From positions 2,315,624 to 2,379,623 of the forward strand of contig VZTJ01000748.1 of assembly GCA_013397795.1 (NCBI GenBank): 64,000 nt of DNA. The letters are read 5' to 3'. The notes beneath the pieces were generated by a model that saw only the letters and a program-made list of their open reading frames with translations, searched no databases and had not been told where the DNA came from. Both the position numbers and the translations under genes were made by a program. How positions within the stretch are numbered: position 1 is the first letter of the stretch; each line of letters begins with the position of its first letter. The stretch comes from Orthonyx spaldingii. Its lineage: Eukaryota; Chordata; Aves; Passeriformes; Orthonychidae. Below are positions 36,353-48,186 of this stretch, piece after piece.

Positions 36353-39300
36353 CATGACATGTATTACATATGCACTAATGGAGAGACACACAGATTTAAA
36401 GCCTTGCTAGTTGCAAAATGTTAAATATCTTAGCTAATAGTTTTGTTTCATATTTGAGAGCTGCAGAAAGCTCAGTCTTCTCACAGGTCCCTTCTTACAT
36501 GAGTAACAATATACTTTGATCCACAGATGAGAAATGGGATCTGCCAGTTCTGTGCCTTAAGTTCAAACTTAACTCAAATATACCTTGAGGACAGACATAC
36601 CCAGAATAACCCAAAGAACTTTGTGAAGTTGTCCAAGCCAGTCTAAACTGAATAAATGAGCATTTATTGATAAGCATTAGACACAAAACACCTACCCCTT
36701 TTAACGTTGCAAGCCGTAACACAGGATTTCTGATATTGAAATATGCTCACTGGACTCCATCTAGTGGTCACGTAACTTTCAGCTTTCTGAAGTTGAAGTT
36801 ATTATTCTGGGATCTTAAGTAACTGGTAAGATAACTATAACAGAAAATTATTATTACCATTAGAGAGCTACAAACCAAGACGGTAATTATGGGATATTAT
36901 TTTCAGAAACACTGATGAAAACACGATGAAATAAATAATGGTCAACAATACAGCATACTAGGAAAAAAAATAAAATTCAGTTTTTTAGCAAGCTTACTGT
37001 ATTCAGGTAAGAGCAGGAGAAACCCCAGGCTCAGGCATCCCTTCTTTGCTTTTAATTTGTCTAAGAAGGTCATTCAGGTTCAGGTCTTTCTCCTTTCCTT
37101 TGTTTCGAGCTCTGCCAGGAACAAGTTCCAACCTCCCCTACAGGAGATGATTTGCTGCCAAAATATTATTCTGGATGTATTGTCCTTTGAACTTTATCAG
37201 CAAGACTGTATACAGCAGGATTATTTGATTTTTCTTTCCTATTAGGAACCTCATATTTAATGTGAGGAAAAACTTAATGGATCATGTTGTATGCTCTGGC
37301 TGGGAAGAAATTAATAACAATTGTATTAAGCCATCTACAACACCAGGCAAACAACTCCAAAGTGATAACAAGCTTGGCAAGCAAGAATCCCAGGACAATT
37401 TCTGAAGGAAACTAGACTAGCATCCTTCAAATAATTATGATGTGTGTCATCTGTTCATTAACCTGAATGCTCTTTTTAAATTCACTGACGTTTGAGGACC
37501 AAAACAGATTTAAAATCCCTTTTGGACCAGCAAACAGTGAGAGTGTGGCCTCCTTGAACTTGCCTTAAAGACAAACATACTACCACGATTTTCATGTAAA
37601 CCACCTACCAAATCAGACAACATGACACTGCACATATTAGTGCCAGTGCAAGTGGGTGCAAATACACCTGGCAGAAAGATGTCTGAAATACCACTTGACA
37701 ACATCACTGTACTGGGAGAAATGAGACATGGGCTAGATGAGATCACTTTCAATCTTATTTTCACAAAGCTTCAGTTCCATGTCATTCTATTGCCTGGCTG
37801 TAGACTCTTACCAAAATGGCTACAAACAAGCCCACAAAGGCATCAAGTGAAGGGCAGAATTCTGTCAGAATCAGCACCCTGGTGAAGAACAGTACTTCTG
37901 AAACCAAGGAATATAAAGACCACTGTGCAACATTAAAGAACAAAGAGTGTGAAATAGTATTGTCAATGTGATCAAATGGAAGACAACCCTTCCATCGCCT
38001 TAAAACTAAAGCCTCTTTTCTGTACATTGATACCCACAGTGCTAGCTAGCATTTCCATTTGACTTTTGATGGACAAACCTGTTAAAATGAGAACAAGAAC
38101 TATCTTACTAACATTTACCTCTCCATGGCAAACACCCAGTTCTTTCTGTGGAGCATCTACTTTCTTGTTCATGCATGTTTCAGCACTCCTTTCAGCCTAT
38201 GAATGGCAGCTGTGCCTTGGGTAACCAATAAGGTAGTAAGATCATGTATCTCCATGTCAAACAAAACACAAGCATCCAAAGGCAGTGGAGGCTCTAGATT
38301 TGCAAGCTGAAACCAATTTTATGTCTATAAACTCAGCCACATTGAACTGCAGGCTCCTGAAATTAACTGCTTTACAATTTGGGTGTTACAACAAGTGAAA
38401 TGTATTACATTCTGCACTGATGTAACCAGATTTTTAAATGCTTTCTCTACTTCAAATTATGCATGCAGTATCTACTCTGATTTAAATTCTCCCACTCTTT
38501 GTTGGGAGAATAATTTTATAGTTGTCAAAATATAAGCTCCTGTCTTGTCTCTGAATTCAACAAGTAACTCCTCCCTACCCACAGAGTACCTGAAAGTACT
38601 AAAAACAGTTTAGTCTGTGCCTCAAATTTCCAAGCCCAGGTCAGTATCTGTCAACATGCCATTTCTTTTTAATTCAATAGCTACACCAGAGTATCAAAAA
38701 GCACCCAAAAGTACACAAAGCAGCAGCTAAGGATTATTTATTTACACTGATGGATCTATATTACAGGCTTCTCTGAACTCTAGCAGCTATGGATCAGCAT
38801 TACTCCTTCTCAGGTTCGTTGTGACTACATTTATGTGTTCACCTTTCTTGGTTTTTTTTCATTTTGGGTGGTTTGCAATTGTTTCTCTTGTTTTCTTTGG
38901 ATTTAGGGAAAAGTTGTGTTTTAAAGCGTATTCAGGTAGCTTAACAAATTTTATGTGAGGTCACTTGGTATTTCCACTGTATGAACAAATATGTTTCTTA
39001 GCAGAAGAAACTTCAGAAGGGACTATTTGATTTTGTCTTGTGAGGACTGTAACACTATTCATTCTTCCCTGAAAATTTCAAACACATTTAGAAGTTTGAA
39101 AACTGACTAATTTTGTAGATTTGGTGTCCTACTTATTTTCCAGTATTCTTTCCTAGAATTCTTACTGGAAGAAACTTTTCATGACTACTATAAATACAGT
39201 TAGGAGAAAAAAAAGCCAGTCTAAACCATGCTTCCCTGACTTGCTTAGAACTACAAAGTTGACACTTTCGGAATTATCATTACTGAGAATGTTGTACACA

Positions 39301-39435
39301 ACAAGGTCTGCTTTGCATTTAACCTCTCCAGAAATACTGTGAATGTGATTTTTTAGGCAATGTGCAGCCTCAGCTGGCTTACTTCTTCCTCCTCCCAGTC
39401 TCCGGGTTGAAAAATGATCCAGAACTTTCATGTCC

Positions 39436-39452
39436 TTTTTTTTTTTTTTTTT
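39436..39452. repeat. T17 homopolymer
   Basis: This is an uninterrupted run of 17 T, read as poly-A in the DOCK9 pre-mRNA. The flanking minus-strand sequence is not recognisable as a retrocopied mRNA. Confidence 0.85.
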
Positions 39453-39701
39453 ACACAGTTGCAGGGGTTGAATTGCAAATTTTGTTCTAAAGCTACCTGG
39501 CATCCTTTTCATCAGCTAATGAGCTGAAAAAAAAAAATCTAGCTAGTTCTCTAGTGGAATGGGCCTTTCTATTCAGAGAGGGTCCCAACCCAAAATTTGG
39601 CCTGGACCCAGAGGTTTAAAACTAGAATTCCAGAAAAAGCCTCTATTAACATTGACACCAGTAAGTACTCCAGTCTGAATCAGCCTGCAATCTGCTTGAG
39701 C

Positions 39702-40155
39702 CATGGATGTACTGGAAAGAGCACAGCAACGGGCCATAAAGATGATTAAGAAACTGGAGCACCCCACCCATGAGGACAATCAGAGAGCTGGGACTGTGCA
39801 GCCTGGAGAAGGCTCAGGGGAATCCCATCAATGCAGATAAATACCTGCAGGGAGGGTGCAAAGAGGGCAGAGCCAGAGTCTGCTCAGTGCTGCCCAGTGA
39901 CAGGACTGGGGGCAACAGGCACAACCTGAAACACAGGAGGATCCCTCTGAACATCACGAAACTGTTTGTCACTGTGAGGGTGACTGAGCACTGGCACCGG
40001 CTGCCCAGGGAGGTTGTGGAGCCTTCATCCTTGAAGATACTCAGAAGCTTCCTGGACACAGCCTTGGCAACTGGCTCTAGGTGACCCTCGAGGCAGAGAG
40101 TTAGACCAAATGACCTCCAAAGGTCCCTTCTAGCCTCAGGCAGCCTGGGACTGTG
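39702..40155 (+). mobile_element. CR1 LINE fragment, intron 1
   Basis: This plus-strand CR1 begins at 'gtactggaaagagcacagca' (end of ORF2). It passes 'gtgcagcctggagaaggctc' and 'actgagcactggcaccggct' and ends around 'gacctccaaaggtcccttct'. The two long overlapping frames here (39770-40084 plus, 39814-40167 minus) are by-products of this GC-richer insert. The canonical terminal repeat is mutated or lost. It is antisense to DOCK9. Confidence 0.93.
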
Positions 40156-43100
40156 TGAGAGAACCATGGCACTCCTTTGAATCCCATCCCTTGGAGAGAA
40201 CTTTCCTGCTGCTTTTTATTCTGGATATTCACCACTAGCCCCAAGGTAACACCACCTAACACGGAGCCCTAGTCACAGAATGGAATGGTTAGTTTCACCA
40301 GCCTGAGGTGCCAGATCCAGACTTTATGACAAAGGCTTTTGGTTTCTTCTTCCTCATTTTTCCCCTCACTTGAACTGCCAGGAATCTCTGGACAGAGCAG
40401 GAAAATGCAGAAGACAGTGTCTGGATTCCCCATTCCTCCTCTCATATCTGATTCGTTGGACACAGATGAGGAGATGACAAACTGGTCTAACAGATATAGC
40501 AATCCATCCTTACACGAACAAAGAATCTCATTCCTCACTCTTTGCAGTCAGATTAAGACTTTTTATTTTCTTAATGTTTCTGCAGCAAAGCTGCTATTTC
40601 TCCCAACTGGTCACAATGGGAATGTAAGTAGAAAATAACCCCAACAACAGACCAAACCTTTGTGGCTCGCAAGAGTTTTCTTCATAAAACCCCCTTCAGA
40701 GCTTCTGTTCAACTTTCTGAAGACCTTTCAACAACATAGTACACATTTTTCAAAAGCTGAGTCCATTCTACCAATGAAATTCTGGCCCTTTCTTAATACA
40801 AGAAATCTACTCCATAATGTTAAAAGGGTTGGGTTTTAATGCCTGTTAATTTATTGCATTTTTAATGCTAGACTGAATGTCTATTTTGAGATAATACATG
40901 ATCACTTTCATTCTCACAGAAAGAACTTCAAAGATACTTACAGTAAAATAAAACTAAAAAACAAAATCCCACAACTTTTTCAAGATACAATACCTACCAC
41001 TACCTCCTAGATTATTAAATTTAAGACACTAAGGACATCAGTGCCTCTGGACTAACACAGAATGTAAGCCTCCTTTCACAAATCTATCTATCCATCTTCT
41101 AAATTAAGGTCTTGAATAAGCTACATGACCAGAAGTACTGGAGTATCTTCTCACCTTTAGATATAAATTATTTCAAAAATATTTCAATGAGAAAAGCATT
41201 GTGTAATTCATGGACTACTTGTGCAACTTTATGCCTTTTCTGCCTTGTATAATTAATGCTTTTCATGGACACAGACAATCTAAGGAGGGGCTAGGGAAAA
41301 TGGATTTATCTTTACTCTCATAAAAATGATGGAGTATCCAAGTAAAATGAAGTACTTAAGACCATTCAGCTTCAAAAACAAAAATAAACACTAGCTAAGG
41401 AAAGAAGTTTTACATACATATTATATTTTGAAGTCACTGTATTAGTAAGTTCTTCGGCCACCATCAGAAATTTCAGGTCTAAATAAGAGCTTCCTGAACA
41501 CCAGCATGGAAGATGTAATTAAACTTTTTTTCTCCATAAAGAACCAGTGGCATCAAAACACCTCTAACAATTACAAAAATTCTCAAATAAAAGCAATATA
41601 GGCAATATATTTCTCAGGAGGCCACAATCAAGCTTACTGCCATCTTGAAAAGTGAACTCTCCTTACTTGCTTCAACAACTTATGAACAACCTTTCATTAT
41701 TTTTAGAGCAGACCCACATGAATTTCGCAGAATCTCCAAGTTACGTCAAAAATACAAATATCTGGTTAAATTGACAAGTGCACAAATTGTTGAGCTTGCA
41801 TACACATTCATATCTCTGATGGCCATCTAATCTCAGGCCCACACTACTCACAAGTGACTGCTCAGCCCAAAGACAACATAAGCTTAAAAGTTACTTGAAC
41901 ATGCACACCTATGCAACAGAAAAAACCAGCTTATACTAAAGGTCTAGCTTTCAAGATGAGTGGTTACAGAGCTTTTTGAAGCATTTGCATTGAAGCACAA
42001 TGCAGCATAACCAATGACTTTAAGTGAGATACATGGGTTTAAGTTTATTGCACAAGATTTGAAAAAAATAATAATCACAGAGTTGTGAAAGCCCCAAGTT
42101 TAAATGTAGGTGTAATGACTTCTACTTCCACTGAGATAGAAACATCCTGATTGAGGATTAAAGGGCATGAGTAGGAGGAAGAGAGGAAAGATAAGGTAAG
42201 ATGTGGTATCCCGTGCTGCACAAGACGGAAAATCCCAAACCAGCATCACGTACATCTGATATTTTCTGTATTAGAAACAACTACTTATAAAGCACTTATT
42301 CTTTTATTTTAAACATAATTATCCTTATCTAGCAGGAAAGAAAAAGTTCCAGAAAATAATAAAAAAATAGATTGCAGCTTACAAGAATGATCTAATGTTG
42401 TTGAAAGTTTAAACTTCTCTGTTCACACAGAAACTCAGCTGTCCTGTATTTTGTCCCTTAAATTGTGTTCCTGAGCAAGAAGTTTAAAATACAAATAAGT
42501 TTAATGACATTCTTAATAGAAACTTAAGTACTGTAGTCCAGCCTCTGAATATTTACAACCACAGAAATGTCTATCATATCAATAAGCCTTCCTTGCAGTA
42601 CCAGACCTTCCAGAAATAAGTTTTCTAATTACAATCTTGTACCCAATCGAAAAGGTTTATATATGCACTTTGCAAAAACAAAATCAGCATCTTTATTAAA
42701 AAGATCTTATTCTCTGAGAATTTTTATTTCCTTTACAAAAGGTAAGCAGTACATACCATAAGCTAAAATAACTTAGGGTTGAGTACTAGGCATTTTCCCT
42801 CAAGTAAAGAAAGTTCAACAGTTCAGAGTGACTGAATTAGCAGTACTGTTTTTAGTGCGTTCCTACAAGATGAAATATGTTATGGTGATGTTCATTGCCA
42901 GCAACAATTTTTCCCTTAAAATCTTGAGTGTCCGTTCTCATCTCCCTGCTTTCATTCGTCCATTCATAACAATTTGCTTCTTCCAAACTCCTTATATATA
43001 CAATTTCACATTCCATTTACAGAAAGCTCAAGCTTCATCCATGTTTCCAGCCTTTCTCTATACTCATCAGCTCTATAAGATCTCAGTCCTCCCTCATCCC

Positions 43101-46100
43101 TCTAGCATTACATACCACTTTTGAATTCCTGCTTTCCTAAAGGAAGCCATCAACTCTTTCTTTTCTAGACACACACTACAACCGAAATTGGGCAGTTAAT
43201 GGGGATCCAAATACTCAGTTCATCATATACCGAGAAGCTGCTTTGCAGAGAAGCACACAAGCCCTCTGTGCACAGGGCATATGAAATGATACAGGAATCA
43301 GAAAGGAAAATGCCAACCCAAAACAAATACTACATAATCCTCCCAGTACTTTTGGAGAAACACTATATTAAAAACATGGCAATAACACAGCATAGAGTGA
43401 ACCTCTCCATCTTTTCTTATGGATTTGAGATTCACAGGAAGCAGAGACCAGGACTGGAAAGATAAAGTTGGCATACATTTTCCTATAAAGAAAAGAAAGA
43501 ATAGCAGTGAATTTGAGATCACAGATTCAATAGGAGATCCAATAGGTGATATACTGATTTTCTTCCATGTCTGAAAAACTGAATTTCTGGAAGAGTTTTA
43601 GAACTCAAGAGCTCTACCAGGTATCTGAACTTAATGTATAAAGCCCAAGACTGTCTTAAGATACCAACTCTAGCATTTAAATAATCAAAAATCTATTTCA
43701 CACATCCAAATAAAAAAGAAGAACTGTATAGAGCAATTTGGGAATCACTCAGATTTCATAATATCTTCCCATATCGCAAGTTTCTTCTGTACAATATTAA
43801 TTTTGACATAGGGGAAACAACTTTTCCTGCATTATTTGGCATATTTAAACATTTTCATTATCTGCATGCTTGACAAAGGCATTTTATTGACAGCTAGGCA
43901 AAAGCAGATCAAATTTCATATGCCAAACATTACCTTACTTGCTTATTATCCTTAAATGTCAGCTCTAATATAGGTACATTATTATTATACGTAACCCTAA
44001 TATAGAGTAATTTTGTCACTGAGATAAGTTATCGTTAACATACCATTGAACAAGACACTGATCTGTATGCAACACACTTGGAGTAACTCATCATCACTTA
44101 AAGAGATCACTTCCAATTACGCATAATACTAAAACTGCATTGAAAACTGCTCTTGGCAAGATTGCTGGTTTAAGAAACACACTTGTCATCCCCATAATCT
44201 TCCCTCTCAGACATAAATGTATTTGGGTGGCCAGAGGCATCAAATTAAGTCACATGACAAGTCTGAAGTCAAAACAACATCAACAATGCACAAGAGGATA
44301 TTCAGCAAGGATGCTACTGTCAAGCAGAAAATAGTAAAAACTGAACCCAAGTAATCAAGAAATACATTATGGGCCTTACAACACAGTGAAAAGCTGATTG
44401 CTAAATAACAATATTTCATTTCAGCCAACCTGTACTTGTTGGTTCAGCAAACTACATCTAACAGAGAGAATGTATGAGATGTCAAATGCTGACAAGAGAG
44501 CTCGCATCGTTCTGTGATGAAAACTAGCTTGGCAAACCACATCTGCTTCATGTGTCTTTACTACACAGTCAAGTTATTTAGTCTGTCAGCTGGCTGAAAG
44601 TCTCTGACTTTTAGTTCCAATGAAGAGCAATCTGAACATTTAAGATATATATCCATGCTGTCCTACTGACACGCTGTTTTCAGTTCTCTTTCATCAATAT
44701 AATCTCAAGGACATTTATAAAATGGAAAAAAAAAAAAGCATATTTTAGTAATGTGATCTAATAAACTTCATTTAAAGATGGACAAAGCTTTCTTTTTCTT
44801 TTTAATCTAGCCATACATTGTTGATCGTAAAAATGGATGGAACTGTTAAACAGTAGCCACAACAGGAACTTACAGAATCTACTCAACGTCAGAGATATTC
44901 ACATTTATCTGCTACTGGAAGTAATGACTGGATGATTTGCATCACTGCTCAGTACATTCTGCTGCAGACGTACAGTCCGAAGCAATATTTGGTTGTAAAG
45001 ATCACCCACCATGAGCCACTAGTTCAAATTAATTCTTTCCTACCTCCAGATTCTACACAGCAAGACTAGTCAATGGCAAACAGCTTCAGTATTTGAGGTA
45101 TATGAGGAAAACCTCAGCACTGCTCACAAGCAAGTGATGACAGTAAGATCCCTTTAGTTACCACTGCTGAACTATGTTTTAAGCAAGACATTTTGTTGAC
45201 AATCCAGTCGAAAAAATCCTGGGGAAGTGCTATATCAAAGAGCTTTGAGAGGCAGATTTGGAAGGAAAGTGTGTCTCCTTCACATTAAAGCCAGTCCCAC
45301 ATCTGAACAGAGTATTCCACAACTACTATAATACTGGTAAGACTCCTATTTTCACCAGGTTAGCCTAAAAGATTTTTCGGATAACAAAGCCCAGAAACTC
45401 CAACAGCTAAGAAACAGGTCAACCTGTCAAACTTATTGATGCAAGTATTTTTTAAAAGTCTTTTGTAGCAAAGAACAATATTATCCCACCTAAATTTCTC
45501 CTTTTAAAAAGTACTATTTAATTCCAAATATCAATGTTCAACAAAAAGAGTTACAGTATATTAACAGGAGAAAGAAAATGTAAATGTCAGGGTGCAATTA
45601 CTAGCCTTTTATTTCATTATTTAAACGGTGTGTGCATAGGAATTGGAGTTCAGGGATAGAATGAATACCATTCATGATAATAAGAGAGACATAGCAGAAG
45701 AGGCAAAATATGACTGCAATAGGAAGGTGAGCTTCAGCACAAGACCGTATGTGACAGAGATGGGGATTCAGCTTCATGCATCAAGCTAACATAAAAGGAT
45801 CAAAAACCTGACATGAATGTTAAGTCACTATGAATGGTAAGTCACTACTTTTGCTTTCTACAATACATATGAAGACCTTATCCAGAATAAGATCAAGACA
45901 GTACACCACTTTGCAACATCACTTCTATAATCTGCATTAAATTCTGCAGAATATGTTGTTGTGACAGCATAAAAACACCTGGGATATTAGTGCCTATTAC
46001 CCTATTATGTATTTGGTCAACCTGAATTAATTAAAGATGCACATAAATATTTTCCAACTCATCTCATTGACACTAGTCATAAGCGAACTAAGGAAAAACC

Positions 46101-46779
46101 TTCTAAAGGTGGAGGAGAGAATGGCAGGGTTGCAGACTACTGCAAAAGAAACATTTATGTCATGAAAATACCTAATCTCTTTTGTGCTTCCTCAAAATGA
46201 AAAATATTTTAAAATGCATATATTCTTCTTCCACAGTTCCAAATAAGTACTTGATCCCTGGAGAAGTGTTAACTCATTTTGGATGTTCACTCCATGTACA
46301 TGTGCTAGCACCTTGTGGAAATCTGTCGGTATCCAGGTGGCCTCCAAACTATGCCTATTAGGTCTTCTATAAATTCTTTGACTCATAGATAAGTAAATGG
46401 CAATTTAATTTTAGGTCCATTGTTTTTTAAAAGAAAGGTATTTATCTTTCAATCGCAGCTACAGCATTGCTTACTCTGACAACACCAAGCTATGACAAGA
46501 CAGTGTCCCAACAGGAGGCTTAAAAGAGACAAGATCATACTCAGCATTAGCAAGAGCAAAGAACAAAGGACAGATCAGCTTTCAGTATCAGGAATCCCAG
46601 TACCAAAACTTCTTCACTTACACAGAGTTAAATGCTTACTGAAACATTCCCCTTGGAGATAACAAAACCACAAGAAAAACAAATGCATACCATGAATAAG
46701 AGTCCCAGGAGAGAAGCCCTGAAAACTCTTACTGAAGCTGTTTAAGATGTCATCACCTGCTGCCTCAGTACAGCAACTA

Positions 46780-47140
46780 ACAGAATTACAGAATTGTTAG
46801 AGTTGGAAGGAACTTCTGGAGATCATCTAGTCCAAAGTCCCTGCCAAGGCAGGTCACCTGGAGCAGGTGACACAGGAACACATCCAGGTGAGTTTCAAAT
46901 GTCTCCAGAGAGGGAAACTCCCATCACCTCCCTGGGACACCTGTTCCAGTGCTCTGTCACCCTCAACAGAAGGCAGTTCTTCCTCATCTTGAGGTGGACA
47001 TTCTTGTGTTTATGGCCATTGCTCTCTGTCCTTTTGCTGGGCACCACTGAAATGAGTTTGGCACCATCCTCTCGACGCCTGCCTTTGAGATATTTATATG
47101 CATTGATGAGATACCCTGTCAGCTTTCTCTAGTTTAAAAC
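46780..47140 (-). mobile_element. CR1 LINE fragment in minus orientation, intron 1 near exon 1
   Basis: Read on the plus strand it opens with 'agaattgttagagttggaag', the reverse complement of the CR1 3' end. It runs through 'gatcatctagtccaaagtcc' and 'gacacctgttccagtgctct' to 'tgcattgatgagataccctg'. The element therefore lies on the minus strand with its 3' end at the lower coordinate. It is the only recognised CR1 here in the same orientation as DOCK9, and it starts about 560 bp downstream of the exon 1 donor. Confidence 0.94.
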
Positions 47141-47700
47141 ACCTAGTTTAGACACCTATTTACACAAATTTACTTTCAGCAGTTTAAATTAAATGAACGC
47201 GCCCAATTATGCACTGGAGAGAGCAGCAACCATGTGCTAGCACGGTAGAGAGAGCCGGGATAAACAACACACTAAAACATTCCTGCTGCACTTGCCAGCG
47301 CTCATCTTCCATTCTGCGCGACACAACAAAAAACTGCATCTTAGTTGTAAAGAGAGCCGAAAGTAGCAAGGTGAAAAATCACTTTTGCACCGCTATTTCG
47401 ACACAGGCGAAAGCGATTGGGTCCCGTCGGGCCGGGCGCCAGCTGCTCGCTCCACAGGTGAAGTTTGCAGGCGGCGGGCGGGCGAGCGGGAGCGCCCAGC
47501 CGTGCCCGCCGGGTGCCGCATCCCACGGCNCAGCCGCCGCCGGGGCAGCCCGGGAGCCGCACGCCCGCGGGGGATCAAAGCCCGCGCCGCCGCCGTGACA
47601 GCCCGCGAGGGATCAAAGGGCCCGTTTCTGCTCCGGGGCCGCCGCCGCAGCCCCGGGAGGCCGCGGGCCGGAGCCTCGCCCGGGCCGCCGCCGCACTCAC

Positions 47701-47814
47701 CAGCAGGACGGAGCCGCGCACCACCTCGGAGACGCTCTGCCGCAGCTCGGCCGCCGTGCCGGGCTTGCTCAGCGCCCGCGTGAACTTCCGAGTCTCCGGA
47801 GCCACGAGTGCCAT
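47701..47814 (-). CDS. DOCK9: DOCK9 coding exon 1 (start codon)
   Basis: The coding part is 114 nt (38 codons), from ATG at 47814 to the donor CTG|GTGAGT at 47700, phase 0. It encodes MALVAPETRKFTRALSKPGT followed by AAELRQSVSEVVRGSVLL. ETRKFTRALSKPGTAAELRQ is the hallmark N-terminus of DOCK9; DOCK11 reads EVRKFTKRLSKPG. The first six residues differ from the mammalian isoforms I remember, as first exons of this gene vary. The ATG has a strong Kozak context (GCAGCCATGG). The frame stays open upstream into the CpG island, so an earlier start is not formally excluded. However, the next upstream in-frame Met falls in the CCAAT-box region. DOCK9 activates Cdc42 at membranes through a C-terminal DHR2 domain encoded outside this window. 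Confidence 0.96.
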
Positions 47815-47957
47815 GGCTGCTGCCTCCGCGCTGCCTCCCGCGGCGCGGGGCCGCCGCTGCCCTCCCGGCACGGCCGCCGGACGGACGGACAGCCGGGGGT
47901 GGCCGTCGGGGGGCGGGCAGGGAGCGCAGCCCCGCCGCCGCCGGGTGCCGCGGGCAG

Positions 47958-48009
47958 CCCCTCCCTCCCGCTTCCCTCCCTCCTTGCCCGCTCCCTCCCT
48001 CCTTGCCCG
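47958..48009 (-). repeat. Duplicated pyrimidine/purine block with G-quadruplex potential
   Basis: On the plus strand a 19-20 bp unit containing CCCTCCCTCCTTGCCCG occurs twice in tandem (47971-47990 and 47991-48009). Related CTCCCTCCCG (47961-47970) and GTCCCTCCCG (48011-48020) pieces flank it. In DOCK9 orientation this reads as repeated GGGAGGG runs, including five consecutive G-tracts with 1-4 base spacers over 47957-47982. That fits a canonical quadruplex pattern in the promoter or 5' UTR. Confidence 0.8.
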
Positions 48010-48041
48010 CGTCCCTCCCGGCCCCGATGGGCGCGGCCGCC

Positions 48042-48062
48042 GGCGGGGCGGGGGGCGGGGCC
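48042..48062. promoter_or_regulatory. Clustered GC boxes (Sp1/KLF type)
   Basis: Overlapping GGCGGGGCGG and GGGGGCGGGGCC motifs lie on the plus strand, about 230-250 bp upstream of the DOCK9 ATG. GC boxes act in either orientation. They are expected in this promoter class. Confidence 0.7.
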
Positions 48063-48094
48063 TGGCCGTGCCCACCTGTTCCCGCAGCGCCGCG

Positions 48095-48105
48095 CTGATT
48101 GGGCG
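48095..48105 (-). promoter_or_regulatory. CCAAT box, proximal (NF-Y type)
   Basis: The minus strand reads CGCCCAATCAG, a full CCAATCA core in DOCK9 orientation, about 286 bp upstream of the ATG. NF-Y is the usual binder of this motif. Confidence 0.75.
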
Positions 48106-48136
48106 CGGGTTACCTGCCCGGCTGCGGCTCCGCGCT

Positions 48137-48147
48137 CCCATTGGCTG
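48137..48147 (-). promoter_or_regulatory. CCAAT box, distal (NF-Y type)
   Basis: The minus strand reads CAGCCAATGGG in DOCK9 orientation. It lies exactly 42 bp from the proximal CCAAT box, close to four helical turns, so both would face the same side of the DNA. Confidence 0.75.
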
Positions 48148-48158
48148 GGCGCTCACCC

Positions 48159-48168
48159 GGGGCGGGGC
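48159..48168. promoter_or_regulatory. GC box (Sp1/KLF type)
   Basis: GGGGCGGGGC lies between the distal CCAAT box and the ETS-type site. Confidence 0.65.
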
Positions 48169-48177
48169 CGGCCACAG

Positions 48178-48186
48178 CCGGAAGTG
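48178..48186 (+). promoter_or_regulatory. ETS-family site (GABPA-like)
   Basis: CCGGAAGTG is a full consensus ETS core with favourable flanks. It lies about 368 bp upstream of the DOCK9 ATG and 36 bp beyond the distal CCAAT box. The motif is written on the plus strand, and ETS sites work in both orientations in CpG-island promoters. Confidence 0.65.

Larger units (their letters stand above)
10700..47700 (-). other. DOCK9: DOCK9 intron 1 (about 37 kb)
   Basis: This intron is bounded by the exon 1 donor CTG|GTGAGT at 47700 and the exon 2 acceptor CCTTTAG at 10700. It is AT-rich and mostly unique. Recognisable content is CR1 pieces at 24098-24600, 32758-33108, 35086-35880 and 39702-40155 (plus strand) and at 46780-47140 (minus strand), plus an LTR-like block near 33.3 kb. 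There is also a (CA)12 tract, two G/T-rich tracts, several homopolymer runs and a small CpG patch near 19.1 kb. Alternative first exons are known for mammalian DOCK genes, and I looked for one here but could not support any from sequence alone. The stretches 10700-24097, 24601-32757, 33551-35085, 35881-39701 and 40156-46779 hold no gene I can recognise. Confidence 0.88.

Noticed and set aside
39770..40167. Overlapping 104- and 117-codon frames on opposite strands
   Set aside because: Both lie within a CR1 3' fragment. The translations are typical conceptual products of CR1 3' sequence.
46794..47132. 112-codon plus-strand frame and, similarly, 49129-49470 minus
   Set aside because: They are antisense readings of CR1 fragments and not genes.
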